Position numbers and translations under genes: made by a program. 64,000 nt of DNA from Talinum fruticosum (lineage: Eukaryota > Streptophyta > Magnoliopsida > Caryophyllales > Talinaceae): the NCBI GenBank assembly GCA_021018815.1, contig JAITYX010000005.1, forward strand, positions 10,201,501 to 10,265,500, in the 5' to 3' direction. The notes beneath the pieces were generated by a model that saw only the letters and a list, made by a program, of their open reading frames with translations, did not search any database and was not told the origin of the DNA. Shown here in pieces: positions 23,640 to 34,847 of this stretch. Each line of letters begins with the position of its first letter. The stretch's first letter is position 1.

Positions 23640-24135
23640 GGATGTATTCAATGAGAGGAAAGGGATATGTGACAGATGAGAGGAGTGAATATTAGCCATT
23701 AGATCTAAATTAAAGGTCTAGATTTACTTTTAATAAGAAAATTCTAATCAGTTTGTCATTCCTCTTTACCACCCGGAACCACCATAACTAACCATGACCT
23801 ACCGACTTTCTTTACTTTTCCGGCGGCGACGCCTCCAGAATTTATGAAAACCCGATCCCAAATGCATTTAATTTAGGGCATATTGAACCCCAAATTTAAA
23901 ATTCATATCTTGCACCTACGAAATCGTAAAAAATAAGATGGGTGCTGTTTGTAATACCTAATTTTGGGGTTGGGCAGCGATGGTCAAGGAAAGAGAAGTC
24001 AAGGAAAGCCTATACAATAATTTTGTATAAAATAACTTTGTTTTAATCTTGACCCTTAGATTTAAAGTGAATGGTTGAGATTTAATCCTCTCACTCTCAC
24101 TCTATCCCCTCCTTTCATTTGATATAATCCTTATA
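23638..24135. mobile_element. MITE-like repeat with about 90-bp inverted ends
   Basis: The left end (GATGTATTCAATGAGAGGAA, then GAGAGGAGTGAAT and CCATTAGATCTAAATTAAA) is mirrored imperfectly by the right end (TTTAGATTTAAAGTGAATGG, then CTCTCACTCTC and TTTCATTTGATATAATCC). Both ends are bordered by TA-rich sequence, as expected for a TA-targeting element, though TA duplications cannot be told from the microsatellite. No coding capacity was seen. Confidence 0.5.
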
Positions 24136-24144
24136 TATATATAT

Positions 24145-25558
24145 TGAAGACTCGGGTTTTCACTCTAAGTCATTATGAGTATTACATGAAAACTCGTGTA
24201 TAAATCTTATCTCTTTTAAGTTTTGATTTCAAATCATTTTGAGCACTATAGAAACTCTTATCTAAGTTTTCATTCTTTTCGATTGACTTTGAAAGCGTCT
24301 TATTGCATATCTCCTACACTAGTGTTTCGACTCACTCGGACATCACTCAAAACTATCGCATGCTCAAATAATTTCTCCGACACTCTTATTTTGAGCACCG
24401 ACTTTGTATTTCAACGCAAAAAGAATTATATCATTAATTCTCTATTCTAAGTCAGCTTATTTCCTTGAGAATTATTTACTTTGATGTTTTACTCTTTTAA
24501 CTTGATCATCTTTAGGATTGACTCAAGATGAAATTTGAGTATATTGAATATTAGACTCAAAAATTCCATTCTTTTAGGCCAAAGATAATTAAGCACTTAA
24601 GTTCTCTAATTTAATTATTATCTGTGCCTAATCTTGGACCAAAGTATTTTATACTTTGAGAACCAATGTGGTTTGCTTTTGTAGGTTATTCAAACGAGGC
24701 TAACCTATCTTTTTGAATTTCAAAAGCAACTGGTTTCTAGCCGTTAACCACCAGCATACAAGTTTTAGCTACTTCGGATATGGCTCGGACAACGTGTCGG
24801 GGTTGTTTGTTTCCAAAGCGAAAAACTCCAACTCTAGGCCTAATGGTTGTTTCCACCACAACTTTCGGTAATCACCAAGTGATTGGACCGTCTTTTGAAG
24901 GCAAGAGCCGTTGCACAATGTTCACATCCCAACGGATCTTTTTGAGCGACTCGAAGAGTTGTTACAATGGCTAGTGAAGACTTCCGTCCGGAACCAAGAA
25001 TCAACGGTCATTCTTCCTGGTTGATCTGTAAATAGAAGCAACTTCAAAAGACTAGAAGATTGCTTGGAACCGAATTTATTGTTGAAGTAATTATTGTTCT
25101 CATTCTTACTCAATCTTCTATTTACAACTTTAAGTCTCGTATTTAATATTTTCCGAGTTGTAAAGAAAGTCTTGTAATCAATTACATTCTTTTCTTACTT
25201 TCTAAGTAAGGTCCCTTGATTGAGCTATAAGGGTTAACTTAGCTCACTTGTCCCCGATTGTAAAGGTTACCTCAATCAGGAAGTAATAGATCGGATAAGG
25301 GAACTTCGAGTCTAGGAAAACATTGTAAGGAATTGTTTAAGGGAGAAATTATGGTTAAATCAGTCCTCCGTATTTTGTGGATTCAAAATAGTGGATTTGA
25401 CTTGGTGCTTGGATTAGCGTTGTCCGTGATTTTCTACCCCGTAAGGGTTTCCACATATATTTATGTTATTGCCTGTTTGAGTCCAATATAGACTCAAAAT
25501 CGCTTTTAGTTTGTATTGGCGCAAAATTGTTTAATTTTCTTCATCACCCAATTCACCC
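24145..25558 (+). repeat. 5' LTR of copia copy 1, 3'-truncated
   Basis: Starts TGAAGACTCGGG. Matches the other LTRs of the family to the ATTCACCC block, then jumps straight into gag (AAGAGGTGTGGGACACTC). The TATA box is damaged (TGTAAATAG at about 25027). Confidence 0.85.
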
Positions 25559-26800
25559 TAAGAGGTGTGGGACACTCTTGTCAACACCTATGAAGGAACA
25601 AGCCAAGTGAAGCAGGCGAAGATAAGTCAATATCTTCATAAGTACGAGCTGTTCAAGATGGAGCCGGAAGAAAACATCACTCGGATGTATGTTCGATTCA
25701 CAAAGATTACTAATAATCTCAAATCTTTGGGTATAAGGATTTCTCATGAAGAAATGTCCAGAAAGATTTTGAGAAGTCTACCAAAGAAGAGATGGGGTCC
25801 CCAAGTGACAGCCATTGAAGAAGCTCGGAACCTCTCTCAACTAAGACCGGACGAGCTTATCGGGAAGCTACTCACTCACGAGATTCATCCGGAGGAAGAG
25901 GATGCCGAGGTCGGCACCAAAAAGAATATTACATCGAAGGCCTCGAAAGCGAGGCGTGACGGTCCGAGCTCTTCGGAATCGGAAGAGGATCCTATGGCAC
26001 TCATAGCCCGAGGCTTTAAGAAAATGATGAAATACAAGAAGTGGGTAAAGAGGCCATAGGATGAGTTCTACAAGAAAGATAAGAAGGACAGAAAAGGTAA
26101 ATATCCATCCCCTTTAAAGTTATCTTTATCTAAGAACTCTGGTTACTTTGAATGTGGCAGCAAGCAGCACATAGTCAAAGATGGTCCCAAGAGAAAGAAG
26201 GATAGAAAGAAAAAGCCTATGATTGCTACCTGGAGTGATGACGACTCATGTGAAAAAGATGACTTAGACGACTCAAAGTGTCTTATGGCACTAACGGACT
26301 CGTAAGCTGAATTTGAGTCGGACAACGAGGATTTAGATATTGATGAGGTAGTTGAATACTTTCTCAAATTCTCAAAAGTTGATCTAGCACGATATATTTT
26401 CACTTTGGAAGAAAAGTCCAATTCGACTCGTTCCAGTTCAAAGAACAACTTGAGTCTCCGACTGATGAGAGCAATGCTTTGAAAAATGAATTGGAAAAAT
26501 TGAGACAAAATATGAAAGAACTTAAGACCGAGTACTCCAGCAAATGAGATTGTGTCTAAGTTAGAATAGAGAATGAGCAATTGAAAAGAAAACTCAATGA
26601 GTCTCAAGAGCTTGTTTTATAATTCCCTCAAGGTTAGAAAAACCTTGATATGCTACTAGGCTCTCGAGTGTGTCTCCTTCAGGGAAGAAGGACTTGGTTT
26701 CAATAAAGAAGAGGAATCAAAATCCTATTATAATCTTTTCAAAACTAATTCTAGAATTGTAAAGTTTAGGAAGGTTGATCACGGTCCCATTCATACAAAT
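25559..26800 (+). pseudogene. copia gag, copy 1, 5'-deleted
   Basis: An open segment of 164 codons to 26059 covers the UBN2-type gag core: WDTLVNTYEGTSQVKQAKI, then ITRMYVRFTKITNNLKSLG, and KKRWGPQVTAIEEARNLS. A stop at 26057-26059 is followed in frame by a Lys-rich region and the site of the zinc knuckle, where FECGSKQHIVKDGP has lost two of the metal-binding cysteines. A coiled-coil-like Glu/Leu/Lys region follows to about 26800, heavily shifted. Gag forms the particle. The first 100 or so residues are deleted together with the primer site. Confidence 0.8.
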
Positions 26801-27059
26801 AAACAAAGGACTAAGCCTGGACCAGTTTACAGGAAGAAGCCTTCTCCACTTGTTTACAAAAGAAAAGATTTTCAAAAGAAAGAGAAACAGACTCGGTTCT
26901 CGGAAGGAAGACTCGAGAATCGGACCAGACCCAAAGTTATTCAAATATGGGTCCCCAAAAGTGCTCTTCCTTAAAAAGGACCACAGTAAAGGGAGTTACT
27001 AGGTTCGTAAGAGGAAGTAAGAAAGGTTAGTACGTTTCGTCTTGCGGATAACTCGGAAG

Positions 27060-30000
27060 AAGAAGAAAGGTCATTGGTACTTAAAATAGTGGTTGCTCAT
27101 GCTATATGTCGGGAGATTCAAGACTCTTCTTTGAGTTAGAAGATCCGAAAGGAGGAAAAGTTATATTTGGAGATAACAACAAAGGCAAGATGGTAGGGAT
27201 TGGCAAAATTGGTGAAGGAAACAACACAGTCAACCTGATCTACCTTGTCAAAGAACTCAAGTACAATCTCATTAGCATTTCTCAGCTGTGTGACAAAGGT
27301 TAAGAGGTAATGTTCACCTATACCAACTACTATATTTCGATGCGGTCTCCAAAGAGACTAAGCTCTCGAGTTTGAGGTCGGGTAATACCTACACTATTCC
27401 TCTCTCCGATTCAAGCCAGAATTTATCTTGTTTGAAAGCATCTCGTGAATGATGATTCATGGACTTGGTATCGTAGACTAGGTCATATTAGCATGCATAC
27501 TATCAAGAAACTTGTATCTCATAGATTGGTTAGAGGTCTACCCAATCTGTGCATTTAAGAAAGATAAAATCTGTGAAGCATGCACAAAAGATAAGCATGT
27601 TAGATCATCTTTCAAACCACTCAAAACTGTGTCTACATCTAAAGTTCTTGAATTGCTTCATATGGATTTGTGTGGTGAAATTCTTGTGAAAAGTCTTGGA
27701 GATAAATCGTATGTACTTGTTGTTGTTGATGATTTCTCACGATTTACTAGGGTACATTTTCTCAAGAACAAGAATGAAGCCTTCAAAGAGTTCACTAAGC
27801 TCTGCAGGAAAATTCAAGTAGAGTCTCAAACTCGGATCAGGAAGATTCGAACTCGACCATGGAAGGGAGTTCGACTACTCGGAATTTGCGAGACTTTTTG
27901 ATAAAAATGACATCTTTCGCAACTTCTCTGCACCAAGAACTCCTCAACAAAATGGAGTAGTAGAGAGAAAGAACAGAACTCTTGAAGAAATAGGAAGGAT
28001 TATGATGATTGAAAATGACCTACCTTACTATTTACAGGCTGAGGCAAGTCAACACAACAAATTACACACTCAACAGATGCGTCATTAGACCTATCTTGAA
28101 GAAAACTCCTTATAAGCTTTACAAGGGAAAGAAACCCAACATCTCTTACTTCGGACCATTTGGATGTAAGTGCTTTATCCAAAATAATGGTAAGGAGCAT
28201 CCGACTAAGTTTGATGCTAGGTCAAATGAAGGTATATTTCGGGTTACTCATCTCATAGCAAAGCTTATCGTGTTTTTAACAAGAGAACTAACAAAGTGGA
28301 AGAAAGTATCCATGTCGTTTTTGATGAAATTGATCTTGGCTGGATAAGTGAGTCCATATACTCGGATCTTAAACTTAACGAGAGATAAAGACGACCTTGT
28401 TGAAGTTGAGCTCAAAAAGAGTCAAAATAGAATTACCGAGGTGACTTAGAATGGAGCAACTCGGAATGTTATGACTCGGATCGAACAAACTCAAGAGCCG
28501 ACTTAGAATGTCGAAGATCAAGTCAATGAGACTCAGCAAGATCAACCAACTCGAAGATCAGCCTATTCAACCAAGAAACTTAGTAAACTAAATGACAGGT
28601 AAAGATTTAAAATATGCATCCAGACTACCCACCTGAAAATATACTTTCTAACATCAACGAGTGGGGTAAGAACTCGATCTTCTTTGTATAATCTGTGTGC
28701 ATTTTTTGCATTCATATCATTAACTGAACCCAAACATTCACTTGAAGCCCTAAATGAACCTGAATGGGTAAGGGCCATGCAAGAATAGCTCAATCAATTT
28801 GAAAGAAACCAAGTTCGAACTCTAACCAAACGACCATCTAATCACCCAATCATAGGAACCAAATGGGTTTTCAAGAACAAACTAGATTAGGAAGGGTTTG
28901 TAGTCGAAATAAGGCTAGACTTGTTGCCCAGGGTTACAATCAAGAAGAAGGAATTGATTGTGGGGAAACCTTTGCACCTCTTTTTAGGATCGAGGCAATC
29001 GAGAATCTTGTTAGCATTTGCATCTAGCATGAACACCAAGCTTTATCAAATGGATGTCAAATGTGCCTTTCCGAATGGTTTCATTCAAGAAGAAGTTTAT
29101 GTTGAGCAACCCCTGGATTTGAAAATTTAGAATTTCCAAATGATGTTTTCAAATTGCAAAAGGCTTTATATGGTTTTAAACAAGCTCCTAGAACTTGGTA
29201 TGAAAGACTAAGAAATTTCTTGGTTGAAAACGATTTCAAAAGAGGTCAGATTGACAAAACTCTTTTCATAAAAAGCAAGGGGAAAAATTTTCTTATCACT
29301 CAGATTTATGTTGATGATATCATTTTGGAGCTACTAATGAAACTTTATGTCAAGAGTCTTCCGAGTTGATGAGACAGGAGTTCCAAATGAGTATGGTGGG
29401 AGAACTCAACTTCTTTCTTGGTCTACAAATCAAACAAGACAAGGATGGCATTTATGTCCATCAATCCAAGTATACCAAGGAGCTTTTGAAGAAGTACAAA
29501 TTATAAGATGTGAAGCATACAACAACACCTATGAGTAGCAATTTGAAATTGGACTCGGATGAGAAAGGTAAAGCTATAGATCGAAACTCTACGGAGGTAT
29601 GATTGGATCTCGACTTTATCTCACATCTAATAGACCATATATCATGTTCAGTATCTACCTTTGTGTAAGATTTCAAGCTAATCCAAAAGAATCATATCTC
29701 ACTACGGTGAAGAGAATTTTCAGATATCTTACAAGGACTCGGAATCTTGGTCTATGGTTTTCAAAAGACTCGAAGCCGACTCTCATTGGATACTCGAATG
29801 CTGATTATGCTTGGATACAAAGTTATAGAAAAAGCACATCAGGAGCATGCCAATTTCTAGGTCAATCCCTCATCTCCTGGCACTTAAAAAACAAAATTTT
29901 GTTGCTCTATCAACTGCAGAGGCTGAGTACATTACAAGCTGGAGCTTGTTGTGCTCGGATTCTATGGATCAAGCAGACACTTGAAGGATCTAGGGCTATC

Positions 30001-30248
30001 ATTCACATCTATCCCAATCAAGTGTGACAATCGAGTGTAATCAGTATTACCAAGAATCTAGTTCAACACTCAAGGACAAAGTATATTGAGGTTAAGTATC
30101 ATTTTCTAAGAGACCACTCTAAAAGAAAGGTGATATTGAACTTGAATTCATTCCTATGAAATTTCGGTTAGTCGATATTTTCACTAAGCCACTTAGTGAG
30201 CATCGGTTTTGATTTATTAGGAATGAGCTTGGTATGATTAATGCATGA
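27060..30248 (+). pseudogene. copia pol, copy 1
   Basis: Broken protease near 27075, where the DSG site is destroyed by a stop and substitutions. Then a pre-integrase zinc region (HISMHTIKKL near 27490; CEACTKDK near 27575) and integrase core with LLHMDLCGEI and VVDDFSRFT at about 27655-27750. Reverse transcriptase follows with QMDVKCAFPNGFIQEEVYVE near 29050, ALYGFKQAPRTWYERL near 29160 and catalytic YVDD at 29307-29318. RNase H ends the protein, with LIGYSNADYAW and RKSTSGACQFLG near 29780-29860, and a final IRNELGMINA at about 30217-30246. Frameshifts and stops occur every few hundred bases. Confidence 0.85.
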
Positions 30249-30544
30249 TTATATGATTTCTAAGTTAATTATCCTTGCATAATTATGTGTTATATGTTTT
30301 ATTTTGTTTTAGTAACAAATGGATAAGTTGACAAAGGGAGATTGAGCTATGAGTTATTAGTTCTCTGAGTGTTCCGAGTCACTTAGAAAGCATACTTGGG
30401 TCGGACTCGGTTTTTGAGCAAAATGGACATCAAACTTTCGGGATTATCTCTAGATAAATGGAGAATTTTATAAATGTTTTCGAAAAGCCTCTCTTCTCTC
30501 TCTCGAACGTGTGTTTCAATCAAAGAATTCTAGCCATTAGAGGA

Positions 30545-30657
30545 AAGTCTGCTGGAATACTAGCCGTTGGAATGCAGAACGTCACACCCGTATGAGAGTG
30601 CCGTTTGAACTTCGAGCCGGATCGAAGGCTGAAAGTCACTTCTTTTCGCTATAAATA
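30545..30657 (+). promoter_or_regulatory. internal promoter before the extra ORF, copy 1
   Basis: TATAAATA at 30650-30657, with CCGTTG (AACGG core on the other strand) about 90 bases upstream near 30562. A CT-rich leader follows, then the ATG at 30800. The same arrangement is kept in copy 2. Confidence 0.5.
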
Positions 30658-30799
30658 ACATCCCTTTGTCTTCTTTTTATTACTTTTCTCTTTACTCTCT
30701 TCTCTCAAAATTTCTATTATGTCATATTCCCTTTCGAATTCTAAGCTCTCTCTCTCTCTCTCTGCTCTCTCGTTTCTTCTCTGTTTCTCACCTCACACC

Positions 30800-32170
30800 A
30801 TGCCTAAACGAGGTTCGGGATTAGAGCTGTTGGGGTTTGCAACCAAAAGCCTCGTACCAAAAATACTCAAGAGGGTACCTCTAACCCTCGAAAATCTTTA
30901 TCGCCTAACACTTTACGTTGGATGACAAGTTCTTCCAAACCACATCTTTTTCGTGGTTAAAGCACATTCAAGACACTTGGAGTCTACAATTATTTATGCT
31001 TCAGTGATTTCATCTATCCAGAACTCGTCGCCGAGTTTTCCTCTAACATGTCCCATTTTGAAGGTGTTATCACCTCAAAAGTCCAAGGGAAGGTTGTTCG
31101 CATTAACCTCCCTCTTCTACGTAAAATTTTCATAGTTTCTTCTCTCTTTCTCAACTCCAACCCTATACCTTTCATGGAAGTCGCAGATGACTTCTTTGAA
31201 AATTCTGCTAAAGAAGTACTCGAGTCACGAAAGAACTTCTTCGTGACTCGAAATGAAATTTGAGGCAAGGCTACTCTGTTTCATTACGATGAGAACCTTC
31301 TTTTCTCATCATTCTAGCAAGGAGAATCCGAACTCCAAGATTCTCAAAGCCTTATTTGACATTTTGGAGGGCTACGAAGTAGACCTCTTCCCTTTCATTA
31401 TCGAGCGAGATGGCCTCCGTGCCGGCTCGGTCCAAAAAGTGCTCTCATTTTCCCTTTGAAGCTCTCTTGACGTTTGTTTTCAAACAGTTCAAGATTGCTC
31501 TTCCCTCATATCCCAAAGTTGTTTCTCGAGCTGCCATTGTTGTTGGCGTAAAAGAGCTTCTAGGCTATGGATACCGGGAGGTAAAACCTAGTGTCCGGGT
31601 TCATTCATCTAAGCTTCCACCTCCCTCCCCTCCACCGACTCGAAAGCACCGGCACTTCCACCTCCCTCTGCTAGTCCCTCTACTACTCTACCACCTCCTC
31701 CTTCCTCTCGTTGGAGCTCTTATCGAAATGGTAGGACAACTCCCTACGTGTCCGAACAACTTCGGAACACCGTCCGCTCTCTCAAACCGATCTATTAAGG
31801 CCTGGTGATCAACCGGAAGTTCGGCCAGTCTCGGAACCAGGAGTGTCGGACACTTATGCTTGAGTTTATGGCCATTATCAATGAGCAACGCGAGCAGCTT
31901 CAACTCCTCTACGAACGCAGGTCTAAGGTCGCTCGGGACTCGAAACTTCGGATACTTCGGAGGAGTCCTCCAGCCCAGCCAAGTCTACCTCGGCTGAGGT
32001 AGAAGAAGAAACTAAAGCAGCAGTGAAGAAGGAGTAGCTCAGCCTAAAGAGGAGAAGGAAGAAGAGAAGGGAGAAGAAGAGAAAGAAAAGAAGTGGCTGC
32101 CCCACCTAAGGGCCAAGGTGCAACGGAACTCGAACTAGAGCCGATCTCCTCGGATCATGCTCTGAGTGAG
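30800..32170 (+). pseudogene. extra (env-like position) ORF, copy 1
   Basis: Starts at ATG 30800 with MPKRGS, shared with copy 2. Frames then shift repeatedly. Recognisable pieces are a segment of the type found in the putative plant transposon protein family (PF20167-like), an EALLTFVFKQFKIALPSYPK segment, a Pro/Ser-rich stretch and a final INEQREQLQLLYERRSK coiled-coil-like part near 31880. Position after pol matches the extra ORF of SIRE-type copia elements, sometimes called env-like; there is no clear signal peptide or membrane anchor here, so an envelope role is not supported. Confidence 0.6.
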
Positions 32171-32867
32171 TCGAAGAAGGCTGGGGACGTTGGTCGGTCC
32201 AAAGCTGCTGGCTAAGAAACACCACCCTCTGTTGTCTTTCGGGAGGATGAACTCGAGGAAGATATGCCCCTAGCTCGAATAGCCGAACAGAGCAACTTCC
32301 GGACATCCCCGTGCTGCCGCCGCCGCGATCATCCACCTCCTCCCAAGCTTATCGGTGTAGGCGCAATGCCCGTCCCTCCTCCTCTCGACAGCAAGCCCAC
32401 TCCTCTTAATTTTTTTTATGTTTTTGTCCGACATCGGTTGTATTTTTTTCCCTCCTTTTTGATGAATTGTTAGGGAGAAAATCTAGAAAATATGATGTTT
32501 TGTTTAGGGGAGTTCACCCTCTCTTTTCAAGCAATAAATGAATTTTTTTCCGAACATACTTGTTTTTGAGTCATATGTTTCTAAGTTATACTTTTGCCCC
32601 GATGCTCAAATATTTAACTCTGCTATTTCTTTTTAGTTTTCTCGCTCCGATATAATCTGTTCATTCTTTGCTCCGATTTATTATCCGTATAAGCTGTTTT
32701 CGGTTATGATATGATCCGAAATGCATTTTACAAGTATGAAATGTCTCTCATCCGTCACTCTTAACCCCGATACTTAAGAGAACATTACTTTCTATTCGAT
32801 CATTGAAAATGAAAACTTGTGTTTAGCACTAACAAGTTTCTATCTTAAGTATGACATGCCTTTCATC

Positions 32868-32880
32868 AAAAAGGGAAGAT
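32868..32880 (+). other. polypurine tract, copia copy 1
   Basis: AAAAAGGGAAGA with one T directly before the 3' LTR start TGAAG. It marks plus-strand priming and fixes the LTR boundary. Confidence 0.7.
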
Positions 32881-33301
32881 TGAAGACTAAGGTTTTAACT
32901 CTAAGTCATTCCGAGTATTACATAAAGACTCAGGTATAAATCTTATCTCTCTTAAGTTTTGATTTCAAGTCATTCCGAGCACTATAGAAACTCTTATCTA
33001 AGTTTTCATTCTGTTCTAACCGACTCAAAAAGCGCCTTATTGCATATCTCCTACACCGGTGTTTCGACTCACTCAGACATCACTCGAATTATCGCATGCT
33101 CAAATAATTTCTCTAACACTCTTATTCCGAGCACTCGACTATGTATTTTAACGCAAAGAGAATTATAACATTAATTCTCTATTCAAAGTCAACTTAAATC
33201 CTTGAGAATTATTTGACTAGATCAAGTTGTTATACTCGATGTTTTACTCTTTTAACTTGATCATCTTTAAGATTGACTCAAGATGGAATTTGAGTATATT
33301 G
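32881..33301 (+). repeat. 3' LTR of copia copy 1, interrupted
   Basis: Aligns with the first 400 bases of 24145-25558, to GAGTATATTG, where copy 2 begins with TGAAGACTCGG. In the intact 5' LTR this point is followed by AATATTAGACTC; no such continuation attributable to this LTR is found elsewhere in the window. Confidence 0.85.
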
Positions 33302-34787
33302 TGAAGACTCGGACTCGAATTTATATCATTCTGAGTATTATCAAGGACTTAGGTACAAACCTCATCCCTCCTATGTTTTGACTACAAGTCATTCCGAGTG
33401 TTATAGAAACTATTGCATATGTTTTTCATTCGATTCCGACTCGACTCGTAAATCACTTTCTTGGACATCAACTCACACTCGATGCTTTTGAGTCACTTAG
33501 ACACCACTTAGATATATCGCATGTTCAAACAATCTCTCTAACACTTTTAATCTAAGTTATGACTTCATATTCCAAGTTAAAGTGAATTACAACGTTAATT
33601 CAATTTCTAAGTCGAGCATGATTGCTTGAATTGTATTTGTCTAGATCAAGTACTCACACTTTGATATTCTCTTTATAATTTGATCTTTTCTAAGACTCGA
33701 CTCGGATAGAATTTGAGTATAATGAATATTAGACTCGGAAAATTTCTTCTAGGCCTCGAGATAATTATGCACTTAATTATCTTAATTAAATTATTATTTG
33801 TGCCTAATCTTGGACCAAAGTATTTTATACTTTGAGAACCAAAATTTGTTTACTTTTGTAGGTTATCTAAATGAGCTTATCCTATTTTTTGAAATACAAA
33901 AGTAACTCGCTTCAAGTCGTCAATCATCGACAGACAAGGCTTTTCTACTTCTAAACTAGGCCCGGACACTATGTCGGGGTTGTACTGTTTCCAAAACCGA
34001 AAATCTTCAACCCTAAGCTCAACGGTGGTTTCCACCCTACTTTTCGGACACCACCAAGTGGATTGGGACATCCTAAGGAGTCAAGAGCCGTTGTACAACG
34101 TTCACATCTCAACGGATCTTTTCGAGCGACTCGGAAGAACCGTTACAACGGTCACAAAGGACTTCTATTCGAAGTCACAACGGCTAATCTGCTTGGTCAT
34201 CTATAAATAGAAGCCACCTGTAAAGACTTGAAGATTGCCGGAATTATTGTCAATATACATTACTTAAGCGAAAGTCTTTGTATACACACTCAATCTTCTA
34301 CTTACAACTCCCAACTTGTAATTCATACTTTCCGAGTTAGTAAAGTCTTGTAATCGATTACTTACTCTTTCTTACTTTCCGAGTAAGGTCCCTTGACCGA
34401 GTTGTAAGGGTTAACTCAGCTCGGTTGTCCTTAGTCTGTAAAGGTTACCTCGGTTAGGAAGTATTAGATCGGATAAAGGAACTTCTAAGTCTAGGAAAAT
34501 TCTATAAGGAATTGTCTAAGGGAGCAATTCTGGTTGAGTCGGTCTACTGTATTTTGTGGATTCAAAATAGTGGATTTGACTTGGTGTTTAGACTAGCACC
34601 GGCTATGGTCTTCCGCCCCAGGAGGGTTTCGACGTAAATCTGAGTTCACACTTTTCCGAGTCCAATCTAGACTCGGACAGTCTTGTTTATCGCTTTCAAG
34701 CTTTAATCTTCCAAGTTTGTTAAAATTTCCTCATCACCCTATTCACCCCCTCTAGGGTGACTAAGATTCTCCAAGAGTAAACCTTCA
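33302..34787 (+). repeat. 5' LTR of copia copy 2
   Basis: TGAAG...CTTCA, 1486 bases. Contains the TATA box at 34202, six AACGG-core motifs before it, and three hairpins after it (34371-34387, 34396-34425, and a weaker third to about 34460). Confidence 0.93.
34021..34208 (+). promoter_or_regulatory. LTR promoter with AACGG cluster and TATA box
   Basis: AACGG cores lie at 34021, 34111, 34147 and 34179 on the plus strand and as CCGTT at 34088 and 34140. TATAAAT starts at 34202. AACGG is the core of the plant MSA element bound by three-repeat MYB proteins in G2/M; that regulators bind here is inference only. Confidence 0.5.
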
Positions 34788-34804
34788 ATTGGTATTAGAG
34801 CCTA
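34788..34804 (+). other. primer-binding site, copia copy 2
   Basis: TTGGTATTAGAGCC lies directly after the LTR end CTTCA. It resembles the TGGTATCAGAGC site complementary to the 3' end of initiator tRNA-Met used by many plant copia elements, with one difference. Confidence 0.8.
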
Positions 34805-34847
34805 GCCTTTTAGAAAAGATCGAACAATCTAAAGGTCTAAAGATCAA

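Larger units (their letters stand above)
24145..33301 (+). mobile_element. copia (SIRE/Maximus-type) copy 1, decayed
   Basis: Order on the plus strand: 5' LTR, gag, protease, integrase, reverse transcriptase, RNase H, extra ORF, purine tract, start of 3' LTR. This order, with integrase before reverse transcriptase, defines Ty1/copia; the additional ORF after pol and LTRs near 1.5 kb fit the SIRE/Maximus lineage. The end of the 5' LTR, the primer-binding site and the start of gag are deleted at about 25558. The 3' LTR is cut after 421 bases by the start of copy 2, and its remainder is not in the window. Many stops and frameshifts are present; it is not able to move by itself. Confidence 0.85.

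Noticed and set aside
24145..33301. Treating copies 1 and 2 as one element with three LTRs in tandem
   Set aside because: Each has its own gag, pol and extra ORF, and the middle junction is an LTR cut within its sequence, not a shared full LTR.
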